A model generated the notes under the pieces. The model was given only the letters and a program-made list of their open reading frames with translations, searched no databases and was not told the DNA's origin. Position numbers and translations under genes: made by a program. 64,000 bases of DNA from Virgibacillus_F necropolis_A (GTDB lineage: Bacteria; Bacillota; Bacilli; Bacillales; Amphibacillaceae), in NCBI RefSeq assembly GCF_044793635.1, contig NZ_CP084992.1, forward strand, positions 1,550,001-1,614,000, read 5' to 3'. Below, in pieces: positions 1-9,833 of the stretch (position 1 is its first letter; each line of letters opens with the position of its first letter).

Positions 1-1135
1 CTTTGATGAGAATATCTGCCACTTCTGGACGTGAAAATTCTTTTGGAGGACGTTCTCCATTACGTAATTTTTCACGAACTTTTGTACCACTCAAATGTAC
101 ATGAAATTCTTTATCGTGCGGGCACGTTTTTGCAGTACCCATGTTGCCACATTCGGTACAGAAGAACGCATGTTCAAATTTAAAGATTTGAATACCTAAC
201 TCACCTTCAAATTGTGAAATGAATTCTTGTGCTTCGTACGTTCCATAATAATCACCAACACCTGCGTGGTCACGACCAACAATGAAGTGTGTACAGCCAA
301 AGTTTTTACGTACAATCGCATGCAGTACAGATTCCTTTGGTCCAGCATAGCGCATCGCTGCAGGATAAATTGCAAGACGTGTACGATCTTCAGGATAATA
401 ATGCTTCAAGATTGTTTGATAGCTTTCCATGCGAATATCTGCAGGAATATCATCCGATTTTGTTTCCCCTACCAATGGATTTAAAAGCAATCCATCAACA
501 GCTTCTAGCGCACATTTTTGAATGTATTCGTGTGCACGGTGAACTGGATTACGCGTTTGGAATCCTACAACTGTTTTCCATCCTAAGTCAGCAAACATTT
601 TTCTTGTTTCACTTGGATCCATATAAAATTTATTAAACTCTCCATGATCCGGACGCTGTAACAACGTAATCGGACCAGCAAGATAAACGTCGCCACGTTC
701 GTATAACTTTTTAACGCCTGGGTGTTTGTCTTCTGTCGTACCGTAGATATTTTGTGCTTCCAATTCTTTATCATAGGTGTACTTTTCTTTTAATTCTAAC
801 GTTCCATAAGTAATTCCATCTTCTCCTTGAAGTGCAATTTCTTCACCAATTTGATACTTGTCCGCTTGTTCGTTAGATACAGATAATGTAATTGGAATGC
901 TCCAGATTGTACCATCTGCAAGACGGTAGTTATTTACAACACTATCATAATCAGCTTGTCCCATGAAACCTGTAAGTGGGCTGAATCCACCAATACCGAT
1001 TAGTTCTATATCAGAAATACCCCACGCATTCAATGTAAGTGTATTTAAGGATTTTACTTCATTTAGTTTATTTTCTTTCTCTTTACCTGTTAGCTCACGA
1101 TTAACTAGTTCGCCACCGTGTGGTTGGTTTGACAT
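1..1135 (-). CDS. sat: Sulfate adenylyltransferase (ATP sulfurylase), C-terminus cut by window edge
   Basis: Makes adenosine 5'-phosphosulfate (APS) from ATP and sulfate, the first step of sulfate activation. The frame is open from the ATG at 1135, behind a strong TTGGAGGTAATAA ribosome site, to the window edge. About 378 residues are visible; the family is about 380 long, so only a few are missing. Seen: the nucleotide-binding NPVHRAH motif near residue 198, GRDHAG near 285, a Cys-rich FFCTECGNMG segment, and a C-terminal RPPKEFSRPEVADILIK stretch. It follows the exopolysaccharide genes on the same strand after a 106-bp gap with no visible terminator. The gap holds possible -10 boxes (for example TATACT at 1173-1178), so a private promoter is also possible. 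With two sulfotransferases upstream, it may supply sulfate for polymer sulfation rather than only cysteine synthesis; that is inference. Confidence 0.95.
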   Translation of the reverse strand, partial: MSNQPHGGELVNRELTGKEKENKLNEVKSLNTLTLNAWGISDIELIGIGGFSPLTGFMGQADYDSVVNNYRLADGTIWSIPITLSVSNEQADKYQIGEEIALQGEDGITYGTLELKEKYTYDKELEAQNIYGTTEDKHPGVKKLYERGDVYLAGPITLLQRPDHGEFNKFYMDPSETRKMFADLGWKTVVGFQTRNPVHRAHEYIQKCALEAVDGLLLNPLVGETKSDDIPADIRMESYQTILKHYYPEDRTRLAIYPAAMRYAGPKESVLHAIVRKNFGCTHFIVGRDHAGVGDYYGTYEAQEFISQFEGELGIQIFKFEHAFFCTECGNMGTAKTCPHDKEFHVHLSGTKVREKLRNGERPPKEFSRPEVADILIK

Positions 1136-1241
1136 TTTATTACCTCCAAGTTCTGTTTTCTTACACCTTAATAGTATAGCTTTGTATTTCGACATTTTCT
1201 AACATATATAAATTACATAACTAAAAAGCAAGTAATTCTCC

Positions 1242-2378
1242 TTATTTCAACAAATTTTTAATAATACGTATAACATTCTCTTGCTGTTCAACACTCATAT
1301 TTGACCCACTTGGCAAGCATAGCCCATATTCAAATAAATAGTCAGATACACTATTTCCTTCTTCATGTGGATAATAGTGTGCTTTTTCATACAGTGGTTG
1401 TAAATGCATAGGCTTCCATACGGGGCGAGCTTCAATGTTATATTTACCAAGTTCTGCAATGATTTCATGATGAGTTATACCAGTTTGAGCTGGATTGATT
1501 GTTAATGCAGTTAACCATCGATTAGACTTTGTGTCTTTTAATTCGGGTTGGAAATCTATACCTTTAATGCTTCCAAAAGCTTCATAATAACGTTCGAAAA
1601 CAGCGCGTCGTTGTTGCACACGATCATTCAACACTTCTAATTGTCCCCGTCCGATTCCTGCGACCACATTGCTCATTCGATAATTATAGCCTAACTCACT
1701 ATGTTGATAATGAACTGCTTGATCACGAGCCTGTGTAGATAAGAATCTGGCTTTTTGCAATGCATCTTCATCATTGGAAACTAAGGCGCCTCCACCCGAA
1801 GTGGTAATAATCTTATTCCCATTAAATGAATAAATTCCGTAATTACCAAATGTACCACTCTTTTTACCTTTGTATAGACTACCCAAAGATTCAGCTGCAT
1901 CTTCAATAACTGGCACATCATTACGATTACATATAGCAACTAATTCATCTATTTTGGCACTTTGTCCATATAAATTAACAATAATTACAGCTTTTGGCAT
2001 CTTAGTATTTAATTTTGCATCTTCTAAAGCACGCTCTAAAGCTTTTGGTGACATGTTCCAGGTATCCAATTCTGAATCAATCAAGACTGGCTGAGCATCT
2101 TGATACAATATCGGATTCGCACTTGCAACAAATGTCAATGAGGAACATAAAACTGAGTCCCCTGCACCTACTCCTAATAAATTTAGTGCCAAATGAATAG
2201 CGGCCGTTCCTGATGTTACAACAGTTGCCCCACCAATATTGTTATAAGTAGCCAGTTCTTTTTCTAGACCATCAACATTATTCCCTAGCGGTGCTATCCA
2301 GTTTAAATCAAATGCCTCTTGTATATATTTCTGTTCATTTCCACTCATGTGGGGTGATGATAAATATAATCGTTCCAT
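1242..2378 (-). CDS. epsN: PLP-dependent sugar aminotransferase (DegT/DnrJ/EryC1, EpsN/PglE type)
   Basis: Expected to transfer an amino group from glutamate to C4 of a UDP-4-keto-6-deoxy-GlcNAc, giving a UDP-4-amino sugar. It is 378 aa, normal for the family. The N-terminal LSSPHMSGNE and NWIAPLG blocks are typical of EpsN/PglE. Asp160 (in VIEDAAES) and Lys189 (in SFNGNKIITT) are the expected PLP-binding residues. It is the last polysaccharide gene before sat. The keto substrate would come from the EpsC-type dehydratase at 12048-13868. The acetyltransferase that completes di-N-acetylbacillosamine in known pathways (EpsM/PglD) is not in the window. Confidence 0.88.
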   Translation of the reverse strand: MERLYLSSPHMSGNEQKYIQEAFDLNWIAPLGNNVDGLEKELATYNNIGGATVVTSGTAAIHLALNLLGVGAGDSVLCSSLTFVASANPILYQDAQPVLIDSELDTWNMSPKALERALEDAKLNTKMPKAVIIVNLYGQSAKIDELVAICNRNDVPVIEDAAESLGSLYKGKKSGTFGNYGIYSFNGNKIITTSGGGALVSNDEDALQKARFLSTQARDQAVHYQHSELGYNYRMSNVVAGIGRGQLEVLNDRVQQRRAVFERYYEAFGSIKGIDFQPELKDTKSNRWLTALTINPAQTGITHHEIIAELGKYNIEARPVWKPMHLQPLYEKAHYYPHEEGNSVSDYLFEYGLCLPSGSNMSVEQQENVIRIIKNLLK

Positions 2379-2421
2379 TCTATGAACCTCTTCCTTTCAC
2401 AGGTAATAGTGTAAAAATCTA

Positions 2422-3027
2422 TTAAAATATAGTTCTAAAAATATATACAATATCCTTTAAAAATGAATAATTATATATATAATTTTTATTCATCACTGTT
2501 TTGTGTGGGAAAATCACTTCCCGATTATATCTCTCTGGATTTTGTTGTTTAGCTAAGATTTCTTCCTCATTTTTATAATGCAGTGTAGCTGGTCCAGTTA
2601 TTCCGGGTCTGATAGTTAAGACAATTTGATCTTCATTTTTTAGTTTATCGGCAAATCCAGCTACATCAGGTCTTGGACCAACAAAGCTCATATCTCCCTT
2701 TAATACATTTATTAACTGAGGAAGTTCATCCATTTTTAGTTTCCGTAATATCTTTCCGCTTTTTGTTATTCTTATATCATTTGACGCTGTAACAGTGGAG
2801 TTGAACTTCGATACTGTTTTCATGGTTTTAATTTTTATTACCGAAAATTGCTTACCCCATCTACCAATTCTTTTTTGTAAAAAGAATCCATTACTTTTTG
2901 TATCAATACTAGCAATAATAAAAGCTATGAGGATTAACCAGCTAAAGACTATTAGACCAATTAGTGAAAATAAGAAATCAAAAGCTCTTTTTATTACTCT
3001 ATTTAGTAATGGTATCTTCGGTTTCAT
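2422..3027 (-). CDS. Undecaprenyl-phosphate sugar-1-phosphate transferase (PglC/EpsL type)
   Basis: Monotopic phosphoglycosyl transferase that should start the repeat unit by moving a sugar-1-phosphate from a UDP-sugar onto undecaprenyl phosphate at the inner membrane face. It is 201 aa, the short PglC/EpsL form without extra membrane domains. Seen: one hydrophobic segment (about 15-40), the catalytic Asp-Glu pair at 100-101 in KMDELPQL, and GDMSFVGPRP at 111-120. It starts 29 bp inside the end of the upstream sulfotransferase. The GGAGA ribosome site before the ATG at 3027 supports that start and suggests translational coupling. The probable donor is a UDP-bacillosamine-type sugar, inferred from the EpsC/EpsN genes. 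Confidence 0.9.
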   Translation of the reverse strand: MKPKIPLLNRVIKRAFDFLFSLIGLIVFSWLILIAFIIASIDTKSNGFFLQKRIGRWGKQFSVIKIKTMKTVSKFNSTVTASNDIRITKSGKILRKLKMDELPQLINVLKGDMSFVGPRPDVAGFADKLKNEDQIVLTIRPGITGPATLHYKNEEEILAKQQNPERYNREVIFPHKTVMNKNYIYNYSFLKDIVYIFRTIF

Positions 3028-3883
3028 AATGATGTTTCTCCATTGTATTTTTGATAATCGAATTTACTTTATCTAGTATATTTCTTTCACTTAATTTGCT
3101 CTTACCTTTACCTACGCTTTTGTTATTAATTTCACTTGTAATACTACTCAAAAGTTCATTTGTATAATCAATATTTAAAAAGTCACAAATAGACTTTAGG
3201 TACCTAATAGGTTCCTTTGTCAAATCTTCATAGTAGACTGTATAGACTTGATCTTTCGGGATAGTTTCAAAAGCCTCGGTTGCTCTATCAACAGATTGTT
3301 TCCATTGATGTGCACACACTTCCTCCAATGTAACATTTTGCCTTAATAGCTCTTCTAAGCCATTAAAATTTGGACCCCAATACGCTAATCGGTTTTCTTT
3401 TGAAAATAATTTGTAGATTCTATTTGTAAAATACTTAAAACCATAATAGGGTAGATCACTCTTTGGAACATATTTTACCTTTTGTGAAATGTATGAAGGT
3501 TCTAGTGATGCTGTCCATCTTTTTTTGGCTGATTCTACCACATCTCTCCCATCGCGAATGATGTGTATATACTTAGCGCTAGGATAGATTTCATGAACGA
3601 ACCCAGCTCTCAATGAATTAGCACAGGTTTTTTCAAGAAGATGACTAGTATTCGATTCACTTGCCATTTTATCAAACTCATGTTGGATGTAGTTCTTAAC
3701 TTTCTTTGTAGCCATTTCTCTCGTGAACTCATCAGTTGGATGACTAACGTTGTAATGACGCCAAATATAATTAATTTCATCACATGGCCATGTATTAACT
3801 CCATCAATCTTCGTCAGAGTATCCCGTAGCATATTGGTACCTGAACGACCAGCACCAATAATAATAACTGGAGTATACGTCAT
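2999..3883 (-). CDS. PAPS-dependent sulfotransferase (Sulfotransfer_3-like), polysaccharide locus
   Basis: Probably moves a sulfuryl group from PAPS to a sugar hydroxyl or amine of the polymer or its lipid-linked precursor. It is 294 aa. The 5'-phosphosulfate-binding loop is GAGRSGTNML at residues 10-19. The 3'-phosphate-binding block is HIIRDGRDVVESAKKRW at 107-123, with Arg110 and Ser118. There is no signal peptide, so it should act in the cytoplasm. Its ATG directly abuts the TAA of the upstream glycosyltransferase, so the two are probably coupled in translation. It differs clearly from the other sulfotransferase at 7749-8669, suggesting a second modification site. The acceptor is unknown. 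Confidence 0.87.
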   Translation of the reverse strand: MTYTPVIIIGAGRSGTNMLRDTLTKIDGVNTWPCDEINYIWRHYNVSHPTDEFTREMATKKVKNYIQHEFDKMASESNTSHLLEKTCANSLRAGFVHEIYPSAKYIHIIRDGRDVVESAKKRWTASLEPSYISQKVKYVPKSDLPYYGFKYFTNRIYKLFSKENRLAYWGPNFNGLEELLRQNVTLEEVCAHQWKQSVDRATEAFETIPKDQVYTVYYEDLTKEPIRYLKSICDFLNIDYTNELLSSITSEINNKSVGKGKSKLSERNILDKVNSIIKNTMEKHHYETEDTITK

Positions 3884-5143
3884 TTATTTCACTCCTACTT
3901 TTTCTTCATGTAATTTCTCAAACAAACTTATTATTTGGGATGTAGTTTCTTGTCTTGAAATATTATTTTCTACATATTTCAATCCATTCCGACCCATTTC
4001 TTCTATAAGTGTTCTGTTGTTATAAATTTCTAGGATGGCAGTCTTTAAAGATTGACTATCTTCAGGAGGAACTGCAATACCTGCATCGTGATCTCTTATT
4101 ATATCAGTCAGCTCACTATCGAAATCAAAAGAACTTACAACTGGTCTTGATGCAGACATAATGCTCCAAGTTTTACTTGGGAACCCATTCTCAGACGTTC
4201 CTTTTTGTCCGATCACTATACTTACGTCACCTATACTATAAGCCAACGATGCTTTATCTAATGGAACAAGAGGATGCATTTTTACATTCTTGGCATCTAA
4301 CTTTTCTCTATAATTTTGGATGGCAGTCTTTCTAGAACCATCCCCGAAAATCAGGAATTCAATGTCATTATACTCCTCCAGCTTTTTGGCTGTGTCGATT
4401 AATGTTTCTAAATTGTGAGGATATCCTATATTTCCACAATAGGTTACATAAAACTTATTTTTATCTAGCTTTAAGTCCTGAAACAATTTATTACTTTCCC
4501 TAGGAATATAGTTAACTTGACTTGAATCAATCCAATTATAAATGGTAGATATCTTACTTGGATCTAAATTATCATCTTTAAGGTGATAGTTTCTAAATTT
4601 ATTAGAAATAGTAACTGTGTGCGTGCTTTTTCTCACTGATATTGTCTCAAGTATTTTTATTACCTTTTTCATCAAACTTTTAACAATCCGGTTTCCCATT
4701 TTACTATTCTTTTTAATAGACTTCGATATAATATCTTGTTCCCAATAAACTACAGGCACTTTCTTAATTTTGCTTAATATTGAACCTAATGGACCAATAA
4801 AAGGAGGCATAGAAATAGTCATAATTAGATCCACTTCTTTAGAAGACAGCCCCTTTCGAAACATACCTACTAATACGAACACAGATTTTACTATTCTCAA
4901 CAAAAAGTTCTTTTCTTCAATCGGAACATAGATCCTTCTAATGACTAAAGAACCGTCTTGATCACTTTCGTTTTTTTTCGTTTTATATTCTTTTTTCACG
5001 TGGTCTTCTACCTTAACGGGAAACGGAGTAATCATTTCGACTTTGTGACCAACCTTAATCAAATCGTCAACTAAATCTTTTGCAAGCCTAGTTCCTCCAG
5101 CAATTTCAGGATAATAATTCGGTCTTAACACGAGCACTTTCAA
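3884..5143 (-). CDS. GT4 glycosyltransferase, probable L-fucosamine (FucNAc) transferase, WbuB-like
   Basis: GT-B fold, family 4 glycosyltransferase of 419 aa. The N-terminal LVLRPNYYPEIAGGTRLAKDL is the acceptor-side Rossmann start. The C-terminal half holds FGDGSRK and a nucleotide-sugar-binding SENGFPSKTWSIMSASRPVV block. Relatives such as WbuB transfer N-acetyl-L-fucosamine. The capE-F-G genes that make UDP-L-FucNAc are in the same locus, which fits this donor. It is the only glycosyltransferase seen here apart from the phosphosugar transferase. Translation starts at a TTG (5143) behind GGAAGGAAG. The acceptor is inferred to be the lipid-linked first sugar. Confidence 0.82.
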   Translation of the reverse strand: MKVLVLRPNYYPEIAGGTRLAKDLVDDLIKVGHKVEMITPFPVKVEDHVKKEYKTKKNESDQDGSLVIRRIYVPIEEKNFLLRIVKSVFVLVGMFRKGLSSKEVDLIMTISMPPFIGPLGSILSKIKKVPVVYWEQDIISKSIKKNSKMGNRIVKSLMKKVIKILETISVRKSTHTVTISNKFRNYHLKDDNLDPSKISTIYNWIDSSQVNYIPRESNKLFQDLKLDKNKFYVTYCGNIGYPHNLETLIDTAKKLEEYNDIEFLIFGDGSRKTAIQNYREKLDAKNVKMHPLVPLDKASLAYSIGDVSIVIGQKGTSENGFPSKTWSIMSASRPVVSSFDFDSELTDIIRDHDAGIAVPPEDSQSLKTAILEIYNNRTLIEEMGRNGLKYVENNISRQETTSQIISLFEKLHEEKVGVK

Positions 5144-5231
5144 TTTTATCTTCCTTCCTATAAAGTACTATTAATAATACACTCATTTACCATCCTGATA
5201 AAAGAATAAAATAATTAGAAGCAATTTGTAA

Positions 5232-6449
5232 TTAAATATATCTGAAAACCTTAACGTTAAATTTTTTACTAACAATTGAATATCCTACAAGGTTAGTAAA
5301 AATAATAGTTATCATACTAGCAAAAGCTGCACCATCAATTCCATACTTTGGAATTAGTATAAAGTTTAATATTATATTAATAAAAAAGGCTACCACATGT
5401 GCATACATCTGGAATTTCGGTTCACCTGTCATTGACAACATTAACCAAACCCCACCAACTGCTATATTAACAAATTGGGCTATAGTTCTAAGTACTAGTG
5501 CATTTTGTCCTAAAATAAATTCTTCACCAAAAATTGATAAGAAGAACTCGCTACCTAATAATATTATTGTAGATATAACAAATGAAAAAACAAATAATAT
5601 TCTGGTTGCTTTCACATATAGTGCTTTTAATTCATCATGTTTACCTTCATGGAACATTTTAGCAATTTGTGGGGCGAATACGGTATTGAAAACCATTAAC
5701 ACGAGAGATACCGCTTGTGAAATTTGTACGGTAATCGCATAAATACCTACATCCGTATCAGTAGTCATGATACCCAACATAATGATGTCTATTTTATTAA
5801 TTAATACAGCCATCGAGGATGCTAAGATAAGTGTCATAGAATAATAAAGATAATTTTTATCAAAAATAATTCTTATAAAACGATTTTTATACCTTATTAT
5901 GTATAAAATATTAGAAAATATAAATGAAACATATACACCTAACGCTATCCCATAGGGAGATTGACCAAATAGAAAATAGAATACAATAATAGCAAATACT
6001 CTTAAAATCATAGTCAAGAAGCCATTGATAAAAAAATATTGTTTGATTTTTCCGTCTGATCTATAAATCCCAAAAAACAAGTGTTCCACTGAAAAGAGCC
6101 AAATTATCGGTAGCATGAATTTTATGTAATTATCATTTACAAAAAACCACATAATAACAATTATAATCATTGACACTATAAAATTTATAAGAAAACTAAA
6201 ACTAACGTGTTTGTTACCGTTTTTTGGCAAAGAATACATCATGCCTTGATCTAGACCAGATTTTGCAAATGTCATCAAAATAGAAATCAATGTAAATGCG
6301 TATGTAAACTCTCCAAAAGTTTCTGCACCATACAATTTCGTACAAACATAAGAAAATAAAAGAGTGAATACTACAAATGATCCTCTTCCAAAAAACGATT
6401 CAATTATTTTAATCACAAATTCATTTTTAAATACATTTTTCATTTTCAA
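5232..6449 (-). CDS. Wzx-like polysaccharide flippase (MATE/MVF-type)
   Basis: Integral membrane protein of 405 aa with about twelve hydrophobic segments. It looks like the polysaccharide transporter family that flips undecaprenyl-linked repeat units across the membrane. N-terminal features such as FVVFTLLFSYVCTKLYGAE and a late polar GKHDELKALYVKATR loop are typical. It lies between the polymerase and glycosyltransferase genes. The listed start is a TTG at 6449 behind AGAAGG; an in-frame ATG two codons on (6443) is an alternative. With a Wzy-like protein next door, a Wzx/Wzy-dependent assembly route is the natural reading. Confidence 0.85.
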   Translation of the reverse strand: MKMKNVFKNEFVIKIIESFFGRGSFVVFTLLFSYVCTKLYGAETFGEFTYAFTLISILMTFAKSGLDQGMMYSLPKNGNKHVSFSFLINFIVSMIIIVIMWFFVNDNYIKFMLPIIWLFSVEHLFFGIYRSDGKIKQYFFINGFLTMILRVFAIIVFYFLFGQSPYGIALGVYVSFIFSNILYIIRYKNRFIRIIFDKNYLYYSMTLILASSMAVLINKIDIIMLGIMTTDTDVGIYAITVQISQAVSLVLMVFNTVFAPQIAKMFHEGKHDELKALYVKATRILFVFSFVISTIILLGSEFFLSIFGEEFILGQNALVLRTIAQFVNIAVGGVWLMLSMTGEPKFQMYAHVVAFFINIILNFILIPKYGIDGAAFASMITIIFTNLVGYSIVSKKFNVKVFRYI

Positions 6450-6522
6450 CTCATACTACCTTCTATCATTTTATAATGCATGTATTTTAATTAAGATTAA
6501 TGTAACATTTCTAATTCAATTT

Positions 6523-7710
6523 TCATTGCTTCTCGTCGTGTTTAATAAATTTCATTTGATTATCTATATTCGAATTATAATATTTAACAATCCCATAAAA
6601 AAACCAAAATTTAGAATCAAAAAAAGATGGTGAATTAAAAAAAGTACTTACAAACAGACCAACAAATACAAGCTTAAACCAGTACAAATTATTATTATTA
6701 TATTGAGATATGTTATTTTTAAAGAATATCTCTTTAACAAAGAAATAATATATTAATATTGTAAAAATTATTCCGTACACTAAAGTATATCCTATTGGAG
6801 TAAAATGTGAAAAATGTCGGTATAAACCGTCGGTGATTTTAACTGTTGATCCAAAACCACCTCCAAAAATCCAAAGAAAAATATTTTCATTTAAATAATT
6901 TATAATTTGTAGTACTTCTCTACTTCTCCCTCCAGTAGCAACAAGCATGGAATCCATATCACTAAAATTAAATTTTAAGATTAATTTAAATCTATCAAGT
7001 ATATTTGTTTTTACATATAAATATGTGAAAAACAAAATTGTTAAAGTGGACAGGATAACTGCACTAAAAAGGTATTTTTTATTTTTCTTTATCAACATCA
7101 GCATATAATATAATACTACTGTAATAGTTATTAATATTAGAAACCTTTTACCTGCAATTGCTATAAAGGTTAATCCTATAAAAGCTTTTACAAAGCTTTT
7201 ATTATATATAAAATATACCGTTGCAGTGAATAAACCAAATGCCTCTATTGCACCATAACTCATAATACCTTTTGATACGGCTATACGAAAAAATAATACT
7301 GTAATAATACTGTAGTAGTAGATAAAGTTCATACATTTATATATCAATTTACTATTGTCTTTAGTAGATAGTTGATTTGCAATATTATAACCTAACGACA
7401 TTACAAATATTGGCATAACAAATGTAAATGTGTGTGAAAGGAAATTCATGTTAAAATTGTTTAACAGTATACCTATCACAAATGAAATAAAGGCAAATAT
7501 TAAAAACAAATAACTTTCACTAAACATTGTCAGTTTATCTTTTTTTAATGCGTACAAAACGGATATGAAAAATATAAATGAAAAAGAAATCATTGCAAAA
7601 GTTCTTATGTTACTTTCTATATTGTATAAATGGTAAAATTCTGAGGTAATATCTATAACAAAGTGTGCAATTAGTAAGGTTATTACTAATTTTGAAATTG
7701 TAATCTTCAT
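6523..7710 (-). CDS. Wzy-like O-antigen/polysaccharide polymerase
   Basis: Very hydrophobic protein of about 395 aa with ten or more predicted membrane segments and a larger polar stretch in the second half (about 250-310, containing GGRSREVLQ). That profile is typical of Wzy polymerases joining flipped repeat units outside the membrane. Sequence conservation in this class is poor, so the call rests on topology and on its place beside the Wzx-like flippase. The ATG at 7710 is chosen because AAAGGAAAG lies just upstream; the in-frame ATG at 7725 has no good ribosome site. The gene is strongly AT-rich, as often seen for polymerase genes. Confidence 0.75.
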   Translation of the reverse strand: MKITISKLVITLLIAHFVIDITSEFYHLYNIESNIRTFAMISFSFIFFISVLYALKKDKLTMFSESYLFLIFAFISFVIGILLNNFNMNFLSHTFTFVMPIFVMSLGYNIANQLSTKDNSKLIYKCMNFIYYYSIITVLFFRIAVSKGIMSYGAIEAFGLFTATVYFIYNKSFVKAFIGLTFIAIAGKRFLILITITVVLYYMLMLIKKNKKYLFSAVILSTLTILFFTYLYVKTNILDRFKLILKFNFSDMDSMLVATGGRSREVLQIINYLNENIFLWIFGGGFGSTVKITDGLYRHFSHFTPIGYTLVYGIIFTILIYYFFVKEIFFKNNISQYNNNNLYWFKLVFVGLFVSTFFNSPSFFDSKFWFFYGIVKYYNSNIDNQMKFIKHDEKQ

Positions 7711-7748
7711 ATACTTTCCTTTCATAAACTTTTACCATGTTTTTCTTA

Positions 7749-8669
7749 TTATTTTCTCCATGCACTTAAATCAACTTTTATAAGTTCCTCTAATTTTAAT
7801 ATGTCTTCCTTATAATAATCCAATAAGTACTTTCTCTCAGATTCTTTCATTTCATCCTTTTTCAATGATCTACTAAGAATCTCATGATAAAAACGATAAG
7901 AAATATTTTTTAATAGCTTTGGTGTATTTGGACCCTTTATAATATCTTTAAATTTGTTTTGTTTTATAAAATAACCTAGAAGTTTATTCTTAGTTACTCC
8001 TGATGTGTTGTAAACTTTACCTATATCTTCGAATTTGAACTCTTTACTTATTTGTAGAAAATCACAAATATATATCAATGTTTCAAGAGTATTGTTCTTT
8101 ATTTCATCATATAAAACAATTTCCACATTTTCTTTTCCAAATTCTTGGATATATTGTTTAACTTGATTATAATATAATCCAACTTGTTTATAGTGCCATA
8201 AGAAAGGATAATTTTCAGTTATCCGCTGTTCCTCATTTTTCAGCGCTTCTTCAAATGATAACTTTTCATAGCCAGACCTTATGTTATGCATATAGGCAGA
8301 ATATGCCCTGTCAATTGGGTTTCTAAGACAAATTATTATTTTTGAATTCGGAAATTCATTTTTAATACTTTCAGCAACATTCGTGTAGTATAAATATTGG
8401 ACAGATGCCTCTCCGATTACTTTTTCATTATTAACATTCTTAAATAAAGAGTAGTAATTTTCTTCTGTCTTAATAAATGATTTATCGTACATTTCCCCAT
8501 TTGGTCCTCCATGGGGAATGTTTACATATCTATACGATAAATACCTGGGTTCTTTTGGGTCAGAAAAATAGACCTGAGGGTGCTTTTTTAAATAATTATA
8601 TAGCGAAGTTGTTGCAGATTTAGCGGCACCCACTATAAAAAAATTGGGTTGCTTATTATTCATACTCAT
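7749..8669 (-). CDS. PAPS-dependent sulfotransferase (heparan N-sulfotransferase-like, Sulfotransfer_1)
   Basis: Second sulfotransferase of the locus, 306 aa, cytoplasmic. The PAPS 5'-phosphosulfate loop is VGAAKSATTSLYNYL at residues 13-27. The 3'-phosphate block is CLRNPIDRAYSAYMHN at 114-129, with Arg116 and Ser124. The pattern IDRAYSAYMH with a following short His/Tyr region recalls the NDST/heparan sulfotransferase branch, whereas the enzyme at 2999-3883 belongs to a different branch. The start at 8669 has AAAGGAG seven bases upstream. It sits between the polymerase and capG. The acceptor is unknown; a FucNAc hydroxyl or a free amino group on a 4-amino sugar are both conceivable. Confidence 0.87.
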   Translation of the reverse strand: MSMNNKQPNFFIVGAAKSATTSLYNYLKKHPQVYFSDPKEPRYLSYRYVNIPHGGPNGEMYDKSFIKTEENYYSLFKNVNNEKVIGEASVQYLYYTNVAESIKNEFPNSKIIICLRNPIDRAYSAYMHNIRSGYEKLSFEEALKNEEQRITENYPFLWHYKQVGLYYNQVKQYIQEFGKENVEIVLYDEIKNNTLETLIYICDFLQISKEFKFEDIGKVYNTSGVTKNKLLGYFIKQNKFKDIIKGPNTPKLLKNISYRFYHEILSRSLKKDEMKESERKYLLDYYKEDILKLEELIKVDLSAWRK

Positions 8670-8699
8670 ATTAATCTCCTTTGAAAAGTATTGCTATAT

Positions 8700-9830
8700 T
8701 CACTTGTTTTTCTTCCAATTTACTCTATTCACTATATCTATATAACTCTGTATTATTTTCACTACTTTTACAGATACATTATTATCATTATAATCATTCG
8801 CAAGAACAGTTTTTTCATGATTATCCCACATAGATCGGCTTATCTCAACTGCCTGAACAATTTCGTTTTCAGTAATTCCACCAATAACTACTGTTCCTTT
8901 ATCTAAAACTTCAGGTCGTTCTGTTGATGTTCTAATTAATACTCCTGGAAAGCCCAGAATAGCCGACTCCTCGGATAAAGTACCGCTATCAGATAATGTA
9001 ACATATGAATTTAACTGCAATGCATTATAGTCAAAAAAACCAAACGGCTTCATTTGTTTTACCAGTGGATGAAATTTAAAGTTACGTTCCTCTATTTTTT
9101 TCCAGCTACGTGGGTGAGTGGAATATATTACCGGATATTGATACTTCTCCGCAATTTGATTTATTGCATTCATTAAAGAGTTAAAGTTCTTCTCATTATC
9201 AATATTTTCTTCTCTATGTGCAGAAACTAAAAAGTACTTGTTTTGAGAAACTCCTAGTTTTTCTAATACTTTGCTGTTGTCAATTTTTTCCCTATGTTTA
9301 TTTAAAACTTCGGTCATAGGAGATCCCGTAACAAATGTATGCTCTTTTTTTATTCCTTCATCATGAAGATAACGGCGGCTATGCTCCGTATATGCTAGAT
9401 TTACGTCTGACACATGGTCTACAATTCTTCTATTTATTTCTTCTGGGACATTAAAGTCAAAACATCTATTTCCGGCTTCCATGTGAAAAACAGGTATTTT
9501 TAACCTTTTAGCAGATATTGAGCTCAGGCAGCTATTTGTATCACCCAAAATAAGAAGAGCGTCTGGTTTTATTTCTTCCAATACATTATAAGTTGATTCA
9601 ATAATTTTACCCATTGTTTCGCCAAGGTTTTTACCCGCTACTCCTAAGAAGTAATCTGGTTGTCTTAACTCCAATTCCTCAAAAAATACCTCATTTAATG
9701 TATAATCCCAATTTTGTCCTGTATGCACCAAAGTGTGATCAAAATACCGATCGCAAGCCTTTATTACTTCGGACAATCTTATTATTTCTGGTCTTGTGCC
9801 GACTATAGTCATCACTTTTTTCTTGTTCAT
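8700..9830 (-). CDS. capG: UDP-N-acetylglucosamine 2-epimerase-family enzyme, CapG (UDP-L-FucNAc synthesis)
   Basis: Non-hydrolysing UDP-GlcNAc 2-epimerase family, 376 aa, full length. Seen: TIVGTRPEIIRLSEVI at the N-terminus, HTGQNWD, LGDTNSC, and HMEAGNRCFDFNVPEEINRR, where the catalytic Glu residues of the family lie. The HTGQNWD and RCFDFNVPEE variants and the capE-capF-capG order point to CapG/FnlC. That enzyme epimerises UDP-N-acetyl-L-pneumosamine to UDP-N-acetyl-L-fucosamine. The gene follows capF by 3 bp, with TTGGAGG before the ATG. The alternative, a WecB-type epimerase making UDP-ManNAc, is less likely in this context. Confidence 0.9.
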   Translation of the reverse strand: MNKKKVMTIVGTRPEIIRLSEVIKACDRYFDHTLVHTGQNWDYTLNEVFFEELELRQPDYFLGVAGKNLGETMGKIIESTYNVLEEIKPDALLILGDTNSCLSSISAKRLKIPVFHMEAGNRCFDFNVPEEINRRIVDHVSDVNLAYTEHSRRYLHDEGIKKEHTFVTGSPMTEVLNKHREKIDNSKVLEKLGVSQNKYFLVSAHREENIDNEKNFNSLMNAINQIAEKYQYPVIYSTHPRSWKKIEERNFKFHPLVKQMKPFGFFDYNALQLNSYVTLSDSGTLSEESAILGFPGVLIRTSTERPEVLDKGTVVIGGITENEIVQAVEISRSMWDNHEKTVLANDYNDNNVSVKVVKIIQSYIDIVNRVNWKKNK

Positions 9831-9833
9831 AAT

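Noticed and set aside
227..774. Several 60-115 codon frames on both strands
   Set aside because: All overlap the well-supported sat gene in other frames.
6450..7748. Possible frameshift or pseudogene because of extreme AT-richness in the polymerase
   Set aside because: The frame is open over 395 codons with regular membrane segments; AT-richness is common in Wzy genes.
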